Made by a program: the position numbers and the translations under genes. Shown in pieces: positions 58,073-64,000 of a DNA stretch of 64,000 bases. Below the pieces are notes generated by a model that was given only the letters and a program-made list of their open reading frames with translations, was not told the DNA's origin and made no database searches. Every line of letters begins with the position of its first letter. Within the stretch, counting starts at the first letter, position 1. Source of the stretch: Bacteroidota bacterium (GTDB lineage: Bacteria; Bacteroidota; Bacteroidia; Cytophagales; Cyclobacteriaceae); contig JAEYWY010000002.1 in NCBI GenBank assembly GCA_023428695.1, positions 124,001-188,000 of the forward strand, written 5' to 3'.

Positions 58073-58885
58073 TTATTTCGTCAGGCGTTCGATAAGATCT
58101 TCGGTAATACCGGTTGACGAGAAGCCGCCGTCGTGCATAAGGTTCTGCATCGTCACCATGCGTGTAAAGTCCGAGAACATGACCACAATGTAATTCGCGC
58201 AATCATCAGCGGTAGCGTTGCCAAGGGGTGACATCATCTGTGCATAGTCATAGAAAACGTCAAAGCCCGAAATACCGGAACCAGCGGTGGTTTTTGTAGG
58301 CGATTGTGAAATCGTATTTACCCTTACCTTCTTGCTTTTTGCAAAGCGGTAGCCGTAACTTCTGGCGATGGACTCGAGCAACGCTTTCGCCTGGGCCATG
58401 TCGGAATAGTCCGGGAAGGTGCGTTGTGCAGCGATGTAGCTTAGTGCAACAATAGACCCCCACTCATTCATCGCGTCCGTCTTTTCTGCGGTCTGCATTA
58501 CTTTATGAAACGACACTCCCGAAATATCAAGGGTTTTAAGAAACCAGTCGTAGTTTAAGTCACCGTATGCCTTGTCCTTGCGTACGTTGGGGCTCATGCC
58601 AATCGAGTGGAGTACGAAGTCGAGTTTGCCGCCGAGAATCTCCTGACTTTTGGTGAACAGGTTAAGCAAGTCTTCTTCGGAGGTTGCGTCAGCGGGGATC
58701 ACCTCTGCGTTGCATGCTTTTGCGAGCTCATTGATCTTTCCCATTCGCATGGCTATTGGCGCATTCGTAAGTGTAAACGAAGCACCCTCTTCCTTCGCCT
58801 TGAGTGCGGTCTTCCACGCAATCGAATTTTCATCAAGGGCACCGAAGATGATGCCGCGTTTTCCTTTCAAAAGGTTATTCGCCAT
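58073..58885 (-). CDS. fabI: Enoyl-ACP reductase (FabI)
   Basis: FabI reduces enoyl-ACP using NADH in fatty acid synthesis. This copy has 270 residues. The NAD-binding start GKRGIIFGALDENSIAWKTAL, the LHSIGMSPNVRKDKAYGD substrate region and the catalytic pair in YSDMAQAKALLE (Tyr-x6-Lys) are visible. The ATG at 58885 (MANNLLKG) is preferred; one at 58900 would add five residues. It is divergent from the zinc-ribbon protein at 59093. Confidence 0.93.
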   Translation of the reverse strand: MANNLLKGKRGIIFGALDENSIAWKTALKAKEEGASFTLTNAPIAMRMGKINELAKACNAEVIPADATSEEDLLNLFTKSQEILGGKLDFVLHSIGMSPNVRKDKAYGDLNYDWFLKTLDISGVSFHKVMQTAEKTDAMNEWGSIVALSYIAAQRTFPDYSDMAQAKALLESIARSYGYRFAKSKKVRVNTISQSPTKTTAGSGISGFDVFYDYAQMMSPLGNATADDCANYIVVMFSDFTRMVTMQNLMHDGGFSSTGITEDLIERLTK

Positions 58886-58900
58886 AAGTATTTCTGTCAT

Positions 58901-59092
58901 TTGGTTTCCGGTGCAATAATACGAAACTACGGGGAATACAGTCCGGGAAGGCCACTTTTCACCGGCCTGCCCCTCGATTTTTTTCAGCGTTGGCTTGAAA
59001 TCCTACATCGTCATCCGGAAAAAACCGGCCGCCGTCGTTTATAATGAGTGAAAGGATCGTTATTTTTATATAGTCCTTAACCAACCTGATCT
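58901..59092. other. Divergent region between fabI and the zinc-ribbon gene
   Basis: These 192 bp hold no supported gene. A TATATAG stretch precedes the plus-strand gene, and CCGGTTTTTTCC-like short inverted segments occur, but no clear operator was found. Confidence 0.5.
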
Positions 59093-59830
59093 ATGGAAAT
59101 CTCTGGCAATTCACTTGGGCCATGGAACCAGTATATGTTCTATGGCATACTTGGCAGCCTTACCATCGGCGTACTCGTCCTGCTCTTTTACGAATTCAAT
59201 GTACTCAAAATCAAGGATCCAAAAGAGAAGTATGACTATGTCAACCTTCACGAGGTGAAATACTTCTGGTATGCCCTGGTCTTCTTTCTTCTTTCAGGCG
59301 CATTCGCCATCAATACCGTGGCCACCGACATTATTGCAGAACACGGAATGCGCTGGTTTTATGTCCGGATATTTATCAGCCTTTGCTTCGTGGTAATCGG
59401 CTACTTCTCGGTGCATAGTCTGATCCGGATTTATTACCCTAAGAAGATTGCAAAACGACTCCATAAACTTCGCACTGCTCCGCGCATATCCCCTGACGGC
59501 AACGTCATGCGCCGGCTCACGGAAGAAGAAGAGGATGTGCACATGGAGCGTTCGATGATCGAGGAGGAGGAAATTCAGGTCGTTGACTACGACGTATGGC
59601 TTGATGAAAAAACGGGGTATAAAAAAATTGAGAAGTACATCATCCATGACCAAATGTCGGAATGTCCTGAATGCGGATACTTCACCATGACAATCGCCCG
59701 TGAAGAGGTAGGCAAGGAGCCAACTCAGGCGGAGGCCGGATACATCATCGAACACCTGGAGTGTAACTACTGCGGTCACAAGGTAAAGCGCGAGATAATC
59801 GTCTCAAGTCTTTCGACCAATATCGCCTGA
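59093..59830 (+). CDS. Three-helix membrane protein with C-terminal zinc ribbon
   Basis: This 245-residue protein is not recognised. Three hydrophobic segments (MFYGILGSLTIGVLVLLFYEF, YFWYALVFFLLSGAFAIN and YVRIFISLCFVVIGYFSV) are followed by an acidic linker (TEEEEDVHMERSMIEEEEI) and a C-terminal zinc ribbon made of CPECGY and CNYCGH about 45 residues apart. The soluble part is likely cytoplasmic. It may be a metal- or protein-binding membrane factor. It is followed by a terminator. Confidence 0.72.
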   Translation: MEISGNSLGPWNQYMFYGILGSLTIGVLVLLFYEFNVLKIKDPKEKYDYVNLHEVKYFWYALVFFLLSGAFAINTVATDIIAEHGMRWFYVRIFISLCFVVIGYFSVHSLIRIYYPKKIAKRLHKLRTAPRISPDGNVMRRLTEEEEDVHMERSMIEEEEIQVVDYDVWLDEKTGYKKIEKYIIHDQMSECPECGYFTMTIAREEVGKEPTQAEAGYIIEHLECNYCGHKVKREIIVSSLSTNIA

Positions 59831-59844
59831 GTTATGCACGATAT

Positions 59845-59879
59845 AAAAAGCGTCCGAACAGAATCGGGCGCTTTTTTTT
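59845..59879 (+). terminator. Rho-independent terminator after the zinc-ribbon gene
   Basis: AAAAGCGTCCGA and TCGGGCGCTTTT form a 12-bp stem (with one G-U pair) and a 6-nt loop, followed by eight T. Confidence 0.9.
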
Positions 59880-59956
59880 GTTTCCGTTGCTCCAAATTTT
59901 CTGCAGCCTGTCGATAACCGACATTTTTTTATCAACTTCGCAGCGTTTTCAAACCT

Positions 59957-60769
59957 ATGAAAGTAAGCAGGGAGCAACCCGTGGGAGTGTTCGACAGTGG
60001 TATCGGGGGATTGACCGTAGCCCACGCAATTACAAAGCTCCTTCCGTCGGAAAGCATGATCTACTTTGGCGACACGGCCCACCTGCCTTACGGCGACAAA
60101 TCGGAAGCCGCGATCCAGGCATACTCAGTGAAGATTGCCGAGGTATTGTTAAAAAAGAAATGCAAGGTCATTGTCATTGCGTGCAATTCTGCTTCATCGG
60201 CGGCTTACGAACTGCTCAGGGAATATGTCGGGCGTCATGTTCGCGTGATCAATGTGATCGACCCTATGATAGATCTCGTCAGCAGAAAATTTGAAGGACG
60301 TCATATCGGATTGATCGGAACAAAGCGGACTGTACAATCAGGAGTATACACGAAAAAGATCGATCAGTTGAACAAGGACATTACGGTTCACGCGCATGCG
60401 ACGCCGTTGCTCGTACCTATGATCGAAGAGGGCTTCTTCAACAATCAGATAAGTCACGAAATAATTGCTCAATACCTTGATGATCCGGCGCTGGAAGGTA
60501 TCGAAGCATTGATTCTTGGGTGTACACATTACCCGTTGATTAAGACAGAAATCGACTCACATTACAACGGGCGCATACCTATTCTTGATTCATCGGAAAC
60601 GGTGGCCAGTGCGCTCAGGTCATACCTTGAAAATGAAGATTTGCTGAACGTCACGTCGAATCCCGACCGGCACTTTTTGGTGTCAGATTTTACGGAATCG
60701 TTTGAAGCATCGGCAAGAATGTTTTTTCATCAGTCGGTTAACCTTGAGAAACATCCACTTTGGGATTAA
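59957..60769 (+). CDS. murI: Glutamate racemase
   Basis: MurI makes D-glutamate for peptidoglycan. At 270 residues it has both catalytic cysteines: one in IACNSASSAA and one in LGCTHYPL. The start GVFDSGIGGLTV matches the family N-terminus. A good terminator separates it from the upstream gene. Together with the VanX and Dtd genes earlier, it is a third D-amino-acid enzyme in the window, although they are not clustered. Confidence 0.96.
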   Translation: MKVSREQPVGVFDSGIGGLTVAHAITKLLPSESMIYFGDTAHLPYGDKSEAAIQAYSVKIAEVLLKKKCKVIVIACNSASSAAYELLREYVGRHVRVINVIDPMIDLVSRKFEGRHIGLIGTKRTVQSGVYTKKIDQLNKDITVHAHATPLLVPMIEEGFFNNQISHEIIAQYLDDPALEGIEALILGCTHYPLIKTEIDSHYNGRIPILDSSETVASALRSYLENEDLLNVTSNPDRHFLVSDFTESFEASARMFFHQSVNLEKHPLWD

Positions 60770-60849
60770 GTAAGTTGTGTGTGCCGTTTTACAAGAAAAG
60801 AAAAGATTCTGAACGATTATTTTGTCCATATTCGTCCTAAATAGGTCAA

Positions 60850-61929
60850 TTGACAACACTGATCATCATATTACCCCTGATCCTCCTCTACATGGTAGTA
60901 GGTGTCTATGCAGAACGCAAAATTGCCGGCTTTATACAGGATCGGCTCGGTCCGATGGAAGTCGGACCATATGGGCTGCTACAAATGTTTGCGGACCTGC
61001 TTAAGCTCCTTCAGAAGGAAGATATCATTGCATCAGGGGCTGATCGACCGTTGTTTCGCGTAGCACCGGCTGTAATATTCATCGCAGTTCTTACCGGTTT
61101 TTCCGTACTACCGTTAGCACCCGGGTGGTCCGGTGCGGATGTAAGCTCCGCCGTATTTCTCTTGCTTGCCGTAGTCTCACTTGACGTAATCGGAATCATC
61201 ATAGCGGGCCTGAGCTCGAACAACAAATACAGTATGCTCGGAACGATGCGCTCCGCAGCCCAGATCATTTCGTATGAAGTCCCGCTGGGTCTTTCAGTTC
61301 TGGCGGTGTGTATGGTTAACGGAACACTCAGCCTCCAGGAAATGTCGTATCAGCAAAGCCACCTTTCGGCGGATCCCCGGTATTTCATGGACATCGCATC
61401 GTGGGGCGACCTGCGCAACGTCGGCGGATTCTTAATGTGGAACGTATTTCGTTATCCTGTTCTCTTCTTTGTCTGGGTTATCTTTTTCATCGCATCCCTT
61501 GCTGAATGTAACAGAGCACCCTTCGACCTGCCGGAAGCTGAATCGGAACTGGTCGCCGGATATCAAACCGAGTATTCAGGATTTCGGTGGGCATTCCTCA
61601 TGTTTGCAGAGTACGCACTGATGTTACTCGTAAGCATCCTGGGTGCCGTTTTGTTCTTCGGCAGCTGGGCAACACCGCTGCCTAATCTGGGTCCGCTGGC
61701 ACTGGCCGACTGGACCACCGGTACACCCGGAACGTGGACTGCAATCGTCTGGGGAATATTCTGGCTGATGGTTAAAGCATTATTCTTTTTCGGGATGCAA
61801 ATCTGGGTTCGATGGACGTACCCCCGACTAAGAATCGATCAATTGATGAACCTCTCGTGGAAATACTTAACTCCATTTGCGTTACTTCTCGTCATCATAT
61901 GCGGCGTCTTAAAAATCATTTTTGTCTGA
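60850..61929 (+). CDS. nuoH: NADH-quinone oxidoreductase subunit H
   Basis: NuoH (ND1) forms part of the quinone site of complex I. At 359 residues, eight to nine transmembrane segments are visible. Hallmarks are YAERKIAGFIQDRLGPMEVGPYG, ISYEVPLGLSVLAVCMV and AECNRAPFDLPEAESELVAGYQ (each partly cited). A TTG at 60850 is the only reasonable start, because the frame is closed by TAA at 60838. It stands alone; no other nuo gene is in the window, although these genes normally form one operon. It overlaps the histidine kinase gene by 1 bp (TGATG). Confidence 0.94.
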   Translation: MTTLIIILPLILLYMVVGVYAERKIAGFIQDRLGPMEVGPYGLLQMFADLLKLLQKEDIIASGADRPLFRVAPAVIFIAVLTGFSVLPLAPGWSGADVSSAVFLLLAVVSLDVIGIIIAGLSSNNKYSMLGTMRSAAQIISYEVPLGLSVLAVCMVNGTLSLQEMSYQQSHLSADPRYFMDIASWGDLRNVGGFLMWNVFRYPVLFFVWVIFFIASLAECNRAPFDLPEAESELVAGYQTEYSGFRWAFLMFAEYALMLLVSILGAVLFFGSWATPLPNLGPLALADWTTGTPGTWTAIVWGIFWLMVKALFFFGMQIWVRWTYPRLRIDQLMNLSWKYLTPFALLLVIICGVLKIIFV

Positions 61930-63977
61930 TGAATGCGGCTTCACTCCGTTGTACACTGATCCTGTTTTTCACGATGGGTTCGATGATCTCTTTTGGCCAG
62001 TCTAAAATCGACAGCCTCGAGACAAGACTGAAGAACAGGTTAAGCGACAGCGACCGGGTCAATACACTCTTAAAACTTTCGCAGGAATACGAGTACGTTG
62101 ACATACGCAAGAGCAGGTCGCTGACTGAAGAAGCTATCGAGATTTCCGAGAAGAAGTCGTACATGGAAGGCGTTGTGGATGCGCACCAGAGTATGGGATC
62201 GATTTACCGTGTCAGTGGGAATTATGCGGCGGCATTGCTCGAAGACAACAAATCACTGGAGGCGAGTCTGAAAATGAATGACAGCCTTAGAATTGCAAAA
62301 ACCTACAACAACGTCGCGCATGATTACTATGATATGGGCGAGTTTGATGAAGCGTATCACTACTTCGTCAAATCATACCGGTATAGTTCGGCGCTTGGGG
62401 ATTCGCTCCTTCTCACAATCGCGCTTCACAACATTGGAAGAGTGTTCAAGGAACTGGGGCAATATGACCACGCGAAGCAGCATCTCAAAATTTCGCAGGC
62501 CCTCAGCGCGAAAATCAATGACCGTGAAGGAGAACCATATTCATTATCGGAGCTGGGCGACATAATGTTGCGCGAAGCAAAATACGATTCCGCATTGTCA
62601 ACCCTGTTGGAAACAATCCGACTCAGCAAAGAACTTAAACTTCGTGTGTTGCTGCCAGAAACAATGATCAACATAGCGCGTATCCATGTGATCAGAAAAG
62701 AATTCCCGAAGGCGCTTGCCTACTATGATTCGGCGTACTCGCTGTACGAGGCACCCAAAGATCGATTCGGCATAGCGGAAGTAAACCTCGGACGCGGGCT
62801 CGTATATCTGAGCATGAAACAATACGATGACGCACTTTCCTACATCAGCAGCAGCCTTGCCGACGCGCGCTCATTGCACGCACGTGTGCTTGAACTGGAT
62901 TGTTTCAAACATCTTTCCGCGCTTTGGGAAGAACGTGGTGAGTACAAGAAAGCATTGGAATACTACAAGCTTTACGAACAGGCGGAAGACACTGTGTTCA
63001 GTACGGATAAACAATCCAAGCTTCTCAGGTACCAGGTTCAGTTTGAAACTGAATCAAAGGATTCTGAAATCGCGAAACTGAGCCTTCAGCATACGTTGCA
63101 GAAGAGTGAGATTCGCAAAAGTGAATTTGTTCGAAACATCCTCGTCGTGGTAATGGCACTGAGCGGAATCCTGCTCATCACGGTTTACCGCAGTGGTCAG
63201 CGAAGAAGGAAAATCAATCATCTGCTGCTCCAGCATCAGGAGGAAATGGAAAAGAGAAGTGAGGAGCTCGCCAAGCTGAACCAGGTTAAGGACAAATTCT
63301 TCTCGATCATTTCCCACGACCTGCGTTCGCCTATCAATGCGTTGTCGGGATTACTTGACTTGCTGGACAAGGGTGCGATAGAACCCCACGAGCTACCGGT
63401 TCATATAAGGGAATTGCGCACGCGTTTCAATCACACAAGAACCCTTCTCAACAACCTGCTCGACTGGACGCTGCTTCAGATGGACAAGCTGAACCTCCAG
63501 GCTGGAAAGATCGACGTGCACAACATCGTTGACGAAAATATTCAGCTTCTCAGCTCTGTTCCCGGTAAAGAGATCCGGATGATCAACAACATTCCCGAAC
63601 CCGCCATTGCTTTTGGTGACTCCAATACCGTAAACCTGGTGATCCGTAACCTCATCACAAATGCCATCAAGTTCACCAATGACGGCGGCGAGGTTCTTAT
63701 TAACGGCGAAGAAAAGGAACACGAATGGTTGATCTCAGTTCGCGACAACGGTATCGGAATGAAACCCGAAGTACTCAGAATACTCTTCGACAAGACCGCA
63801 CCCTACACCACCCGTGGAACAGCCAACGAAAAAGGTACCGGACTTGGATTGATCCTCTGTAAAGAGTTCGTGGAGAAAAACGGGGGTCGTATTTGGGTCG
63901 AGAGTGCCGAGGGCAGTGGCAGCACATTCTACTTCACCCTTCCCAAGGAGAAGAGCGCCGACGTGATTTCTTTCTAA
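61929..63977 (+). CDS. Exported-sensor TPR histidine kinase
   Basis: This 682-residue kinase starts at the ATG that overlaps the nuoH stop codon; other ATG candidates (61812, 61899) lie deep inside nuoH. A signal peptide (ILFFTMGSMISFGQ) is followed by about six tetratricopeptide repeats in the periplasm, one transmembrane segment (NILVVVMALSGILLITVY), a HisKA domain with FFSIISHDLRSPINAL (phospho-acceptor His) and an HATPase with NLVIRNLITNAIKF, DNGIGM and GTGLGLILC. No response regulator is adjacent. The 3' end is complete, 23 bp before the window end. Confidence 0.93.
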   Translation: MNAASLRCTLILFFTMGSMISFGQSKIDSLETRLKNRLSDSDRVNTLLKLSQEYEYVDIRKSRSLTEEAIEISEKKSYMEGVVDAHQSMGSIYRVSGNYAAALLEDNKSLEASLKMNDSLRIAKTYNNVAHDYYDMGEFDEAYHYFVKSYRYSSALGDSLLLTIALHNIGRVFKELGQYDHAKQHLKISQALSAKINDREGEPYSLSELGDIMLREAKYDSALSTLLETIRLSKELKLRVLLPETMINIARIHVIRKEFPKALAYYDSAYSLYEAPKDRFGIAEVNLGRGLVYLSMKQYDDALSYISSSLADARSLHARVLELDCFKHLSALWEERGEYKKALEYYKLYEQAEDTVFSTDKQSKLLRYQVQFETESKDSEIAKLSLQHTLQKSEIRKSEFVRNILVVVMALSGILLITVYRSGQRRRKINHLLLQHQEEMEKRSEELAKLNQVKDKFFSIISHDLRSPINALSGLLDLLDKGAIEPHELPVHIRELRTRFNHTRTLLNNLLDWTLLQMDKLNLQAGKIDVHNIVDENIQLLSSVPGKEIRMINNIPEPAIAFGDSNTVNLVIRNLITNAIKFTNDGGEVLINGEEKEHEWLISVRDNGIGMKPEVLRILFDKTAPYTTRGTANEKGTGLGLILCKEFVEKNGGRIWVESAEGSGSTFYFTLPKEKSADVISF

Positions 63978-64000
63978 TTTTAGTTGTAAAGGCTTTCGCT

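Noticed and set aside
1..64000. CRISPR arrays, transposons, tRNA or rRNA genes
   Set aside because: No spaced direct repeats, transposase motifs, terminal inverted repeats with target duplications, or cloverleaf-like sequences were noticed while reading. A covariance-model scan was not possible, so a single tRNA could have been missed.

Overview
This window looks like chromosomal DNA of a Bacteroidota bacterium, most likely a Cytophagales-type soil or aquatic lineage. The evidence is the gene families present (DUF4252 pairs behind an ECF sigma factor, a Bacteroidota-type LptD, tgt next to an LptF/G permease, a Tgt without zinc cysteines, exported TPR sensor kinases and CHAT-TPR proteins), signal peptides that often end in AQ or GQ, few Shine-Dalgarno sequences, and several matches to the Bacteroidota -7 promoter box TAnnTTTG. 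No rRNA, tRNA, CRISPR array, insertion sequence or prophage was seen. The species cannot be named from sequence alone.

Layout. 1-3444: end of a leuC-leuD-leuB-leuA leucine operon, closed by a good terminator. 3509-13908: an exported sugar-isomerase-like protein; a tightly overlapped minus-strand operon (membrane protein, DUF1232, SDR, Dtd, macro domain, VanX-type dipeptidase); a HesB/IscA-like protein lacking its C-terminal cysteines; folB-divIVA-WD40; a phosphopantetheinyl transferase, a redoxin, BI-1 and a PQQ-type sugar dehydrogenase. 14029-17937: ECF sigma factor, putative anti-sigma protein, two DUF4252 proteins and an ABC-2 exporter.

17964-26183 is the most interesting region. It is an SOS-like mutagenesis and repair locus: on the minus strand a Y-family polymerase (with a clamp-binding motif), a 2H phosphoesterase, RecQ and a second DnaE-type polymerase with a degenerate PHP site; on the plus strand, divergent, a HTH-S24 (LexA/CI-like) repressor with a visible Ser/Lys dyad and Ala-Gly cleavage candidates. 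The divergent promoter region carries two copies of the dyad CTAA-N5-TTAG, each overlapping an outward-facing TAGCTTTG box, which suggests a self-contained repressor-operator circuit.

26223-42454: exported or Tat-dependent sugar oxidoreductase/isomerase-type proteins, an SUMF1-domain protein, an RsmB/F methyltransferase, a large exported CHAT-TPR protein, an aldo/keto reductase, a VWA protein, YceI, a LOG/SLOG protein, an OmpA-PD40 protein and a SirB1-like protein. 42532-50824: acyl-CoA carboxylase beta subunit, then envelope genes (MlaD, cell-wall amidase, LptD), a lone receiver domain, PlsC and RsmG. 50832-57255: ECF sigma factor and glycosyltransferase, a 320-bp structured intergenic region, a LacI-type regulator with tandem operator-like repeats, tgt, LptF/G and an EamA permease. 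57252-63977: ispE, fabI, a zinc-ribbon membrane protein, murI, a nuoH separated from other nuo genes, and a TPR histidine kinase overlapping it.

Most genes are housekeeping or conserved accessory genes. Functional names rest on motifs read by eye; no database search was possible.
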